Assembly: GCA_943704525.1 (NCBI GenBank)
Contig: CALSCQ010003231.1
Location: 1 to 47,514 of the forward strand
DNA length: 47,514 nt
Direction: 5' to 3'
Origin: Pigoraptor vietnamica
Taxonomy: Eukaryota; Opisthokonta; Filasterea
Made by a program: the position numbers and the translations under genes. The notes under the pieces were generated by a model. It made no database searches. It was not told the origin of the DNA and saw only the letters and a list, made by a program, of their open reading frames with translations. Of this stretch, positions 27,672 to 39,200 are shown one piece after another. The number at the start of each line of letters is the position of its first letter. Positions within the stretch are counted from its first letter, which is position 1.

Positions 27672-28918
27672 GGCTGACCGCCACCGAGAGCGTTTTCTGC
27701 GCAAATCGGAACGAGATTGTCTGCGTGCGTTGTTCCTCCGTTTCTCTCAGATGTGTGTGTGTGTGTATGCGTTCGTTGTTTTATGTGGCGTCTGCGGTGT
27801 GTCAACGTGATCGGAGAGGTTTCTCCGCGTTGCAAATTGGTCACACACTCAATTGCCTAATCCACCCCGCACACGACTAATGAGGGTCGACGCGGCTCCA
27901 TTGTGATGTATGAAATAAGTCGTTTATTGTTCGCATCTAAATTAACTAACACGGGAATTTAGAGATAATCTCTCGATTTATTTTCCTGTGGTGCAATATG
28001 AAATAAGTAGATCTCACCGTTAAATCAAAATACATCATTACAAGGGACCTTCGCTGAATTGCTGTTGACCAATCGGGTGACGCCATTCCAAGGCCATGTT
28101 ACCGACGCTTAGTCACGCCACTGCCTCCGAGTCTCGGCCTTTCCAACGAAGATCGCCACGGCTGACTGGGCTGTGCCGGCCCTCAGTGCCCGCGGCGCAC
28201 AGGATTCAGAAGCGAATATATGCGGCCACGAGTCGGATACGCCAGTTCGCCGGCAGCCACGAGCGGCGGCGCCAGTCGCCGCCGGCTCAGGGCGGCTCGG
28301 GGCCGGGCGCCACTCAGGCGGCAACGTGCCGACTGACCCCGGCGGCTCCCGGTGGCGCCGTTCACGGGGACGCCGCCCGACACAGAGTGAGGGACCGTGC
28401 GCCGGCTTTCAGTTTCGAAAAACTGACCCTTTTGCGTACGTCAGTCGAATTGCTCGCGGCTTCGGCTATTTTTGGCACGGCCCAATTTGGAAGTGGACAG
28501 TGGGAGACTCCCCACTCTCTCGCGGACACACACACACACACACACGCACACACACACATTTACACGGCTGCACTATGCACACACGCACGCAATTGTTTCC
28601 CGAGTGCCCGCAGGAGTTCCCCCACACAGCCACGTCTCATAATTGCATTGTGGCAACGTGCTATAGTGCCCTAATAGGACAGTCGCGTCGTTTGTCGCGG
28701 ACCCAGTCTCTACGCTAACTCGGTGCGGCGCGACCGCTCAGCTTAAGTGCAGGCTGAGTTTGTGACTCGTTGCTTTCGCCGTCGGGTCATTCAGCGCACG
28801 TCTACACAGTGGCGATACTGCCACCGCGAACAAGACATGCGGCGATAGCGCGCGCGACAAATGCGCAGACCAATGGCACAAGGGACGTAACACTGAGACA
28901 ACGTCTCGAACTGCCCCT
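27672..28918. other. Long divergent intergenic region between the epimerase and ANF-receptor genes
   Basis: 1.25 kb with no supported gene. Three sections can be seen: an AT-rich part (about 27890-28080), a GC-rich block (about 28105-28440) full of GCCGGC and GGCGGC runs, and a (CA)n at 28528-28558. In the AT-rich part TATGAAATAAGT occurs at 27909 and 27997, flanking the perfect inverted repeat AGAGATAATCTCT at 27961-27973. An inverted CCAAT box (ATTGG) is present near 28071. It should hold both promoters; the GC-rich block has an open frame, but its translation is not protein-like. Confidence 0.45.
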
Positions 28919-31900
28919 ATGCAGAGACACGGCGGAAGCAGCCAACGATGGCTGCAACGTGCCCGTGCGTACTTGTGTGCGTGCGCATTCGTTGCCGTCG
29001 CGTTTTCCTGGGGAGCGCACGCGTCTGCGCCGGTCGCGAGAAACTTTACGCTGCGGGTGGGCCTCTCGACGTCGCGAGGGCAGAGTGACATCGAGGGCAT
29101 CACACAACGCGACACGGTCGGAATGGCGTTTCGGGAAATTGCGAAGCGTGCGACACCGACGGCGCGCTTACTTAACAACACGTTCGATGTGGCCCTGATC
29201 TATCACGAGCGCCCCGACAGCGAACCCGCGGGACGTCACGTGGCTCTGAAGGAGGCGATCACGCTGCTGTGGGACGACAACATCGCCGTCCTCATCGGAG
29301 GGAGCTTCTCGTACGAGTCGGTCGTGCTCAGCCTCTATCTCTCGATTTACGGCGTGCCGGAAATCTCGTCCGACTCGACGTCGCCTCTCTTAAGCGACAA
29401 GTCGGACTACGGCAGCTTCATGCGCACGTGCCCTCCGGACAATGCACAGGGTGCGTCCCTCCACTCTCTCCCTGCGCTTTCTTCCTCGCAGGAGGCGATG
29501 GATGTTCCTCCACTCTCTCCCTGCGCTTTCTTCCTCGCCTAGAGGCGATGGATTTTCTTCCTCGCCAAGAGGCGATGGATGTCCCTCCACTCTCTCCCTG
29601 CGCTTTCTTCCTCGCAAGAGGTCCATCGATTTCAGTGCGCTGACATTATTCGTCTCTCGCCCTCTTGACGTGACGATGGACCTCCTTTGTGCCATCAATC
29701 TCAGTGGGCTGACGTTCTTTGTTTCTCCCCCTTTGTGCTTGCACACACAATCGCAGGCGAGGCGCTTGCTCAGTTTGTGCACGACAGGGGTTGGGACACG
29801 GTGGCGGTGCTGTCGGGTCCGGACGCCGAGTACGCGACGCTCCTTGCGCAGTCGTTTGCGATCGAGTGCAACGCCCGCAACATCAGCGTGCTCGCTTCTT
29901 ACCAGTTCAATCGCGAGAACATGCAGACCATCGAGGAGGCCATTGAGTGGGTGTGGGGAAAAAAAAAGTCGTGGTCACTGCCGAAGCGTTGGAGTTGGGT
30001 TTCGAACTGGAGCTCACTGGCTGTGAAGCTGTTTTTCTTTTTGAGCACGCCGACGTGTGCGTTGCTGGTGGCTGACGTGCGCGCTTTGGCTCGACGCAGT
30101 TCGATCAAGAAGATCGGCGTGAAGATCATCCTTTTGGCAGCGCTCGACGTCGACGCCGCCCCCGCGCTGCTCGTGGCGCAGAAGGCGGGACTCACAGGGC
30201 CCGGTTACGCGTGGATTGGTCCGGACGGTGCGTGTATGGGCGCGCCCATTTCGGAGAAGCCTCGCCCACCAATTTTTTTTTGTGCCTCTGTGTGTGAGAG
30301 GGAGGGGCATGTGCTCTCGTGTTTGAGTGTTTGATGTCGCGAGTTGTGCGTTGCTCAACAAGGGACCGCCCACAGGCATTGACACTTTGCTGAACGGCGC
30401 CGGCATTTCCCCGGCGGACATGACTAACCTCGTTCGCGCCGCCGAGGGCTTCGTGTACACCGTCCCCTTCACCGGCGCTGGCACGCCCCGCTACACCGAG
30501 TTTCTCGAGCGCATGGCGGCGGAGAAGCGCAGCAATCCGTCGCTCCATCCCTCCCTCGACCTCAAGGCGATGACCGTGTCGTCTGCGTATGCGGGACTCA
30601 TCTACGAGGCGGCGTATGTGTGCGTGATAGCGGCGGACCGGATGCTCTCGCGGGGGCTTGATCCGTACGTGAACCGCAGCGAATACCTCAGCGAGATGAA
30701 AGCGTGAGTTGAACATCGGCATGGCGATAACACGCACATACCTGCACATCGTCCCATGCGCACTTTACGCACACACATTCACGCACACTAGCACACTTAC
30801 GCAGCGTGGATCTCCCCGCGACTGACACGCCTTACTCCCGTTGCTCCTTTGCCCGTCATGTACTGATTCTCCGTCCACCGCCCCCTTCTCGCGCACAGCG
30901 TGCGATTTGACGGCCCCACGGGCCTAACGGTGTTTCGGGAGAACGGCGACCGGCTCGCGGCGTACGGTCTCAACAACATTGTGAGTGGCCGGCTGCGGCT
31001 GGGCATTGGGAAGTACACGGCGGGCCGTTGGTCCCTCAACGGTACCATTTCGTGGTCGGACGGCACGTCGAATGTCCCCAGCGACGCCGTGTGCGTGCCA
31101 AACTGCGTGATGGGGGTGTGCGCGAAGCAGACGCAGCAAACGGGTGCGTGAATGCGACGCTGCACGGTTCATCTGTTGCAATCGCGCACGTTCAGCTTTT
31201 TTTTTGTGTGTGTGAGTGTGAGTGTGTGTGTGTGTGTGTGAAGAAGGCCTGACGTGTGGCACGTGCGCGTGTTGACCCGCCTTTGCAGGCCCAAGCATAT
31301 CGTTGTGCAGTTGCTGGGCGGGATGGGGCGGCGTGCGCTGCAGCGAACAGGCGAGCTCGTCCACCCGCGACAAGATCCCCTGCATTCTCACTTCTATTTT
31401 GGCTCCGAATTTGTTCGGCATTGCGATCGCTGCGCTCGCGCTGTGGAAGCGAAAGCAGGTGTGCGGAGTGCGCAAAAATGGCTGCACGTGCTACGGATAG
31501 AGTGTGTAGTGAGCGTGTATGCCGCAATTTCTGCTTGTTCTTGTCGATGGACACACGTCTCTGTTTAAGCTGACCCGACATATTTGTTGTTGTTGTTGTT
31601 GTTCGCTTTTTGTTTCCATTTTCGCGTGTGAAGAATGACTGTGTGATATTGTGCTGTCACTTTGTGATACAATTGTGTCGGCACATCCAGTGGCCGTTAT
31701 TGACGGCGCTTCATCTGAACACTGCGCAGGCGCGCAAGAGGGCGCAGCGACAAGAAGAACTCGTTCGGAAAGTCAGTAACGCCACCAAAGCCGACGACGA
31801 AGAGCTGCCCGAAATTCCGAGCGCCAACGCGCGGAAGGCCGCGCGCGCTGCCGCAAAGTCAGAGAGCCAGCGCTCGACGCGGTCGGCGGGCACGTGGAGC

Positions 31901-32912
31901 GCGAAAGTGTTCGGATCGACGAGGTTCCGTCCGCCGTCGATAAGTTTGGGAAGGGGCGCGCACCCGCAGCAGGGCTTTGATCGCTCCGTTTCGCTCCCCG
32001 ATCCGCCAACAAAGGCGCCGCTCGTCATGACTCGGAGCGATCTCGAGCACGGGACGGTTGTTGTGTCCTTTGTGGACGAAACCGGCGCACCTCCCGCGCG
32101 GCTGCCGAGCGGACGGAGGCCATCGTTCGTGCGGCTTGGTGCGGCGGCGTCGGCGTCGAGGCTGAACGAGGGGCACGACTCGCTGGCCGTGGGCGTGGGT
32201 GTGGGCCCGTCACCTCGTGTGGAGGCTCTGCGGTTGAAGGCAGCGTCGCAGCTCAGCTCTGCGGACTCTATGGAGATGCCGCCGAGGCAAGCCCGGGGCA
32301 GCGTGCAGAGCTTTGAGATGACGGAAGTGAACTCCACAGCGGACGCTCTCCAGCAGACAGCCGTCGACATGAGCGTGGGACCACGGTGGAAGCAGAGCAT
32401 ATCGCTGCAGGTCGGTCCCAATGACAGCTCTTGTTTGTCTGTGGCGGCGCACATTCTGCATTTGTCCTTGGTGTATGTGTTGTTGAGGTCTTCTTGACTG
32501 TCTGTCGTGAAGTCGATGGACTTGTGCCCATAATGTGTTCTGATCCACGCCAACTGTCTCTGAACCGTCGGCGTTTGCCGTTGCAGCTCGATGCCCTCCG
32601 CAAGCAGCAAGTGGACCCCTTCTGGATACTTGTCTCGAGTGGGTGTCTTGTGGTCTTTGGTGTGTGCGGTGGGCCTCTTAGCGATGATGCAGTACTGACG
32701 CCCTTGCGCGCGTTGCGTTTCCAGAGAGTGCCTCGACTGCACCGAAGAAACCGCCTGTGCAAAACTCACACATTCACGAAGTCGTCCTTGGCATCATCCG
32801 GGGCAACTCGCTGACGGACAGGCGCCTTGCGATCATTCTCGCGTGTGTGTTTCTTATTCTCTGGGTTATTATGGGACTCGCCCTCATCAATTGCCTCGTG
32901 CTCAGTGCGTGA
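28919..32912 (+). CDS. ANF-type ligand-binding receptor-like membrane protein with EGF-like module
   Basis: Nine exons join to 837 residues: 28919-29450, 29757-29946, 30100-30227, 30376-30703, 30899-31143, 31289-31458, 31730-32410, 32587-32638 and 32725-32912. A signal peptide (hydrophobic CACAFVAVAFSWGA) precedes a periplasmic-binding-protein type I/ANF domain (about 42-445): GGSFSYESVVLSLYLS, VPEISSDSTSPLLSD, GWDTVAVLSGPDAEY and FDGPTGLTVFRENGDR. Such domains bind ligands in class C GPCRs, glutamate receptors and guanylyl cyclases. An EGF-like module follows with Cys at about 458, 462, 467, 481, 483 and 492. TM1 is at about 506-527 and ends in KRK. A 230-residue basic, Ser-rich tail follows. 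A second hydrophobic segment (IILACVFLILWVIMGLALIN) ends the protein. There is no seven-TM, kinase or cyclase domain, so the signalling output is unknown. Exons 8-9 are less certain than the rest. Confidence 0.8.
29452..29640. repeat. About 49-bp minisatellite in receptor intron 1
   Basis: Roughly four full or partial copies of CTCCACTCTCTCCCTGCGCT followed by TTCTTCCTCGC and AGAGGCGATGGA, within intron 29451-29756. Most copies carry a pyrimidine tract plus an AG resembling a 3' splice site. Confidence 0.9.
31199..31241. repeat. T-run and (TG)n in receptor intron 5
   Basis: Short T tract followed by an imperfect TG run in intron 31144-31288, 47 bp before the acceptor of exon 6. Confidence 0.85.
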
Positions 32913-33272
32913 GGGCCCTATCTTGCATTATTGTTGCGACATCAATGCGTACACTATAATGAAATCTCAGATGGCGGACGGTGGCATTAGCGGAAGTTCG
33001 AGCGTTTGCGTGCATGAAGCAGAGCAAAGGAAGGTGGCAATGCCACTTTCATTGGTGGCACACGCCGCCACGGGAATAGCCGAGACACAAAACGCGAACG
33101 CAGCGAAGTCACAACGCACACGCACGGAAAGCGAATTGAGGAAACGCGCACAAAGTGAGAGACACACAAAACACACACTCTGGGTAACGAATTGATCATA
33201 GTTATATGTACACAATAGTGAGGGGGATGGAAAAATTCACGCAGCGCGCCGTGACGCACGGGGCAGACCGTC
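32913..33272. other. Convergent 3' region between receptor and cadherin genes
   Basis: 360 bp between two facing stop codons. It should hold both 3' UTRs. No credible coding sequence, RNA gene or element was recognised. Confidence 0.5.
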
Positions 33273-36200
33273 TTACGCCGCAGACTCGTACACCCCCGCC
33301 TTCTTCATCTGCGAGCTCGCGACCCACAGGTTCTCGACGCCGGTGGTGGCAGGCGCAGGCACAGACTCCTTCTTGCCCTTCACCATCGACTGCGTCCGCA
33401 CAAACGCGTCGTGCGAGTCGGCGAGATCGAGCAGGGCGTCGATGGTCTGGTCCGGCCGCGCCCCGGTGGCACTGTAAATGCTCGACGGGCGCGTGCGGGT
33501 CTCGTCGCGCAGCAGGTTGTTCTCCCAGATGGCCTCCTGCGCCGCCTCCTTCTCCTTCGTCGGCGCCGCAGAGTAGCGCGAGGGCGCACTCTTCGAGGCG
33601 CCGCCCGCATTGGCGCGCCGGTGCTTCATGTACGCGACGGCACCGATCACAGCAGCAAGGCCCACGACGCCGCCCACGACGGCCGGAATGATGACCGAGG
33701 TGCTGGACGACGACGATGATGAACCACCGCCACTGTTGGTCTGCTGTTGGAACGAGAATTGACAAATGGAGCCGTAGTAGCCCGAGTTGCAATCGCACGC
33801 CGGACTTCCGTACGGCGCGTCATTGAGCAGCGTCTGGCTGCAGTTGCGCGAGTTGAGGCAAGGATCCGACGAGCAAGACGTCTGGCGGAACGTCTGGACC
33901 GTCAACGTGGCGTTCAGTGTCTGCTGGAGACCGGTCGAGTCGCGGCACGTGAAGCGAATCTCGGAAGTGTGCCCCACGATGTTCTCGATCGACGCCGTCG
34001 TGTACACCTTGTTGTTGGTCACGTTGAAGAGGCCGCCAGAGTAGTCGTGTTCGAACGTGCACGTGACAGAGTCGCCGGCATCCTCGTCAATGCCGACGAC
34101 TGCGCCGACAAACGACCCGGCAGCGGCTTCGCGGCGCACGGTACCTGGGTCGAGGCGCACGCCGGAAGGAGGCTCGGGTACGTCTGCGATGGCGATACGC
34201 AAGGTGATGACGTCAGAGTTGGACACAGCAAGTTTTCCACACAAGGGGCAAAAAACGGCCACGACGTCTCACCTCGCACGTAGATTGTAAACGGCTGCTT
34301 GACGACGAGGCCGCCGCGGTCCGTGCTCTGGACGACGACAGTGAACGACGGCGTGATCTCAAAGTCAAGGGGCTTGAGCGCGACCAGGTTGTCGGCGATG
34401 ATGCCGAGACAGCCCGACGGGTCCGAAACGATCGAGAACGTAAAATTTTCGTTCAGGTCGGGGTCGTTCAGGACGGTCATGTTGCCGATAACGCCGACCG
34501 TGTTCTCCACGATCGTGTTGTTCGCAAGCGCAATGCCGTTGCCAGCCTCGGGAAGGTCTGCACGCGAGGGATGCATTAGCGCACCAGTGCGTGCGCAGAA
34601 GGTGCCAAAGTAAAGGGGAAAAAACTGAACACCCACCGTTGACCCTGATCACAAAGTTGCGCATAAACGTAAATCCGGCGCGGTCCGTGGTCGATATCGA
34701 AATGGCCACCTGCGGCGTCGACTCGTAATCGATCGCCGACTTGACGAGGAGCCGGTTCGCCTTGATCTCAAACAGGTCGCCAGAGGCAAACAGCGTGTAT
34801 GTGAACACATCTCCAAAGTCCTGGTCCACCGTCGCCAGCGTACCGACGAGCGTGCCAACGGGCGCATTCTCGTTGACTCCCGTCGCCGAGAGCGTCAGGT
34901 TCGTGGGCGCCTCGTTGACATCCATCACCGTGATGACAAAGTCCCGCGTGACGTTCGAGCCGCCGTGGTCGATCGAGACAACGGTAATCTTGTACGACGA
35001 CATCGTCTCAAAATCAAGCGGGCGCGACGTGAGCAGCGACGTGCCGTTCGTGTAGAAGGCGTCGGTCGGGTTGGTCGGGAGAATGTACGTGAATGTATCG
35101 CCAACGTCCTCGTCGACCGTTGTGAGCACGCCGACAATTGTTCCGTTGGGCGCGTTCTCGTAGATCGAGTTGCTGCTGAGCGTCAGCCCGGTCGAGGGGT
35201 CGTTCACATCTGGAGCGAAGGGGTCGGGTTAGATGTGGGAGGAGTGAGTAACAATTAACGAAGTCTCGGCACTATACCCACCGTTGACGGTGATGAAGAA
35301 CGAGGTCGTGATGGTGAGGCCGCCCTTGTCCGTGCATGCGACCGAAATCGAAATGACGCGCTGCTTCTCGTAGTTGAGCACGGCGACCGCGTGGAGAATA
35401 GTCCCGTTCGTGATCGCAAAGGCGTTGCCGGGATTGCTCACGAGCGAAAACTTCCACGTCTCGTTTCGGTCAGGGTCGCCGACAGCGCCTAGCATGCCAA
35501 TCATGGCATTGGCAGCGTTGTTTTCGTCAATCTGCGAGTTCGAGAGGCTCACGTTCGTGGGCGCCTCGTTGAGGTCTGCACGAAGAGGAAGGGGGCATGT
35601 GAATTACAGACCGGGACACCGACATTATGGCTCTGTAGCCATAGAGGAAACGTTCAGAATACAGCTGAGAACTCACCGCCAACTGCAATCACATAGTCGC
35701 CCGTGACGGACGCGCCCGTCTGGTCGGTCGCCTTGACCGACACAGCGTACGACGATTTCGCTTCGTAATCGAACGACTTGGTTGTCTTGAGCGTCGTGCC
35801 CGCAAGCACAAAGGCGTTCGCCTCGTTCGTCGTGATCACCAGCGTGAACTTGCTCATGTCCGTGTCGCCGCCAAGCGCCTTGAGGACGCCCACACCCGTG
35901 CCGGCGGGGAGGTTCTCCGCAATGTCGGTATTCGATAGAACGAGGGACGTCGCAGGCTCGACGACGTCTGCGACAGCACTCGGTGTTAGAATAAAAGATG
36001 CAAGAGAGGCCCACAGGGCCAAGACAATAGCAGTCAACACATTGGCGCCAATGCGATTTACGCACTGTCGATCGTGATGTTGAATGAGCTCGTGTACGAA
36101 AGGTTCCCCTTGTCGATAGTGACAATCGAAATCAAGAGGCGCTCCGTGACCTCGTAGTCAAGCGAGCGCGCGGTGAGGAGCCGGTTGCCCGATATGTAGA

Positions 36201-39200
36201 AGGCCTTCGTCGGGTCCGACACAAGCTGGTACGTGAACGACTCGTTTGCATCCACGTCGGTCGACGTCATTGTCGCCACGAGCGTGTCGCGAGGAAGGTT
36301 CTCAGTCACGTTGCTGTTGCTCAGTGCCATCGCTGTCGGCGCCTCGTTCACGTCTGCAAGCATCGTGCGGTACAGGGTGAGCCGCAGTGCACATACACGT
36401 GAGGAAAATACGAACACGCCACGCACAGCGTTTCCGCACTCGCCGCCACATTACTTACCGGTGACCTTGATCGTGAGGGTGGCGACCACCGAAAGGCCGG
36501 CCTTGTCCGTTGCGCGCACGTCGAGCGTGTAATCCGACCGCGTCTCATAATCAAACGGCAGGCGCACCTGCAGTTTGTCGCCGGACATGATGAAAGCATT
36601 CGCGGGGTCGGCCACCAGCGTGTACGTGAACGTGTCGCCCGAGTCCTGGTCAATCGCCCGGAGGTCTCCAATTGGGTACCCGCTGACCGTGTTCTCCGGC
36701 ACTGTCGACGTCGTCACGCGGACGCCCGTCGGCGCCTCGTTGATGTCGCGCACCATGATGGTGAGCTGCTGCGTCGCGTTCTGACCGAGGCGATCCGTCA
36801 CACGCACATTCACCGTGACCGTCGGCGACTCCTCAAAGTCGAACGGGCGCGCCGTGAGGAGGCTCGTGCCAGACACGGTAAAGTTGGCCGGGCCGCTGCC
36901 AGCGACGATCGAGAACGTCCACGAGTCGCCGTCGTCGGGATCGCCAAACTGCTGCAAGGTGCCAATGACCGTGCCGCTCGGGGCGTTCTCAAACACAGTG
37001 TTGTTGCTGATCGTGCAGCCCGTCGGCGGCTCGTTCACGTCCTCAATGGTGATGGTGAAGTTCTTGCGGAACGAGAGGCCGTACTGGTCCGACGTCACGA
37101 TGGTCAGCTGCACAGAGTGGGGTCCCGTCTCGTAGTCGAGGCCGCGAGCGACGACAAGGCGACCCTGCGACGTCGCAAAGAGGCTCTGCGGGTTCACAAC
37201 GAGCGAGTACAGGAACGAGTTGCCGGCGTCAGGGTCCTTGGAAGTCAGCGTGCCGACGACCGTGCCGACGGGGCTGTTCTCCGCAATGCTCGTCTTGGAG
37301 AGGGTGATGTCCGTCGGGGGCTCGTTGACGTCGAAAATCGGAATGTCAAAGTCGCGCGTGATCGTGTTGTTGCCCCTGTCGGTCGAGTTGACGGAGATTC
37401 GAATCAACGGCGTTGCCTCGTAATCAAACACGGTGTTCGTGAAGATGAACGCGTCCTTCGTCGTGAAGACGACCGGGCCCGTCATCCCAAGGGAGTACGA
37501 GAACGACTCGTAGTTGTCCGGATCGTCCGTCGTCAGACCCGCGACCAGCGACTTGACGGGCATGCCCTCCGGAATGCCGACAAGGCCGTCGATGCCACGA
37601 AGGCCGACGTCCAGCGGGGACTCGTTCACGTCAATCACAGAGATCACAAAGCGGCGGGAGATCGTGAGTCCGCCGTGGTCCGTCCCGCGGATCTCGATCG
37701 TGTACTGCGACAGGCCCTCATAGTCGATCGACGTGCCCACGCACAACTGCGAACCGTCAATGTAGAAGGACACGTCCGGGTCATACGTGAGGTCGTAGTC
37801 GTAGTGCTCGCCAATGTCCGGGTCCCCGAGGGTTGACAGATTGCCCAGCACGTAACCGTACGGCACGTTCTCCAACACCGACGTCGACGTCAGCTCGAGC
37901 GACGTGGCGGGCTCGTTGACGTCCACCACGTGGATAACAAGCAGCTGCTGGACGCTGAGGCCGCCGTTGTCCGTCGCCGTGACCGTGACGTTGTAAGACC
38001 GCCGAGTTTCATAATCGAACGAGCGCGCCGTCTGGAGGACGAGACCGATGAGCGTGATGTCGCCGGCGGGCTGTACGGCAATCTGGTACTGGAAGCCGTC
38101 TGTTTGCTCGGGGTCACCGACCGCCTGGATGCGGCCAATAAGCGTGCCCACGGGCTTGTTCTCCTCCACGTCGAGCACGCCGTCCTGCAGCGCAATGCCC
38201 GTCGGAGGTTCGTTGATGTTCGTGACGAAGACGTCAAAGTCGCGCGAGACGCCGAGCCCGCCCTGGTCCTCGCAGGTGATCGTCAGCGTGTACTTCCACT
38301 GCGCCTCGTAGTCCAGCGGTACGCTGTTCCGCAGGTGGTTGCTGACAATCTTAAAGGGCGCGTTTTGAGGCGCGGCAATACGGCACGTGGCCGTCGCACC
38401 GGCATCGGGGTCGCCCTCCGCGGTGAGGTCACCAATCTGCGTGTCGGCAGCGAGGTTCTCCTGGATGCTGTTGGCCGAGAGGCGAATGTTCGTGGGCGGC
38501 TCGTTGACGTCTTTCACGGTAATCGTGAACGCGACGGCCTTCGAGAGACCGCCGACGTCCGTGCACGTGATCTGGAGCGAGTACGAGTTCACCGTTTCAA
38601 AGTCGAGGATGAGCGTCGACACAAGCCGGTTGGCGCCGTCCAGGCGGAAAGCGGATGTGCCCGTCATCACGCACGCAGGGACGTCGTTCGCGTCAGGGTC
38701 CGTCACCGTGAGGTTGCCCACAGCGCTGCCGATCGGGAGGTTCTCGTTCATGGACGTCGACGAGAGCACCACTGCGGTCGGTGCCTCGTTCACGTCCAGC
38801 ACGCCGATCGTGATGTTGCGCGAGAACGAGAGGCCACCGTTGTCCGTCACCTTCACCGTCACCTGCAGCGTGCGCGTCGCCTCAAAGTCCAAAGAGGCCT
38901 TGGCGACGAGCTGCGTCCCAGTCAAACCAAAGCGGCCGCCAGCATTGTCGGTAATCGCAAACGTGAACGTCGAACCCGCGTCGGGATCGGAAGCGCTGAG
39001 GACCCCGATGACGGCATTGATGGCGTTGTTCTCCGCAATCGTGTCCTTGGTAATCGCAATGGCCGTCGGGGGCTCGTTGACGTCTGCAAATGGCAAACAG
39101 GGGGTGAGTTGCTGACAGCGACCGCGCACGCCAAGAGCAGCCTCTTGCGGGCATCACAGCAGCGCTGGCGACATGCACGCACCCTTCACGGTGATGGTGA

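Noticed and set aside
28096-28718. Possible small gene in the GC-rich block of the long intergenic gap
   Set aside because: Two overlapping frames are open, both Arg/Pro/Ala- and His/Thr-rich and running into a CA repeat. There is no motif and no convincing splice structure.
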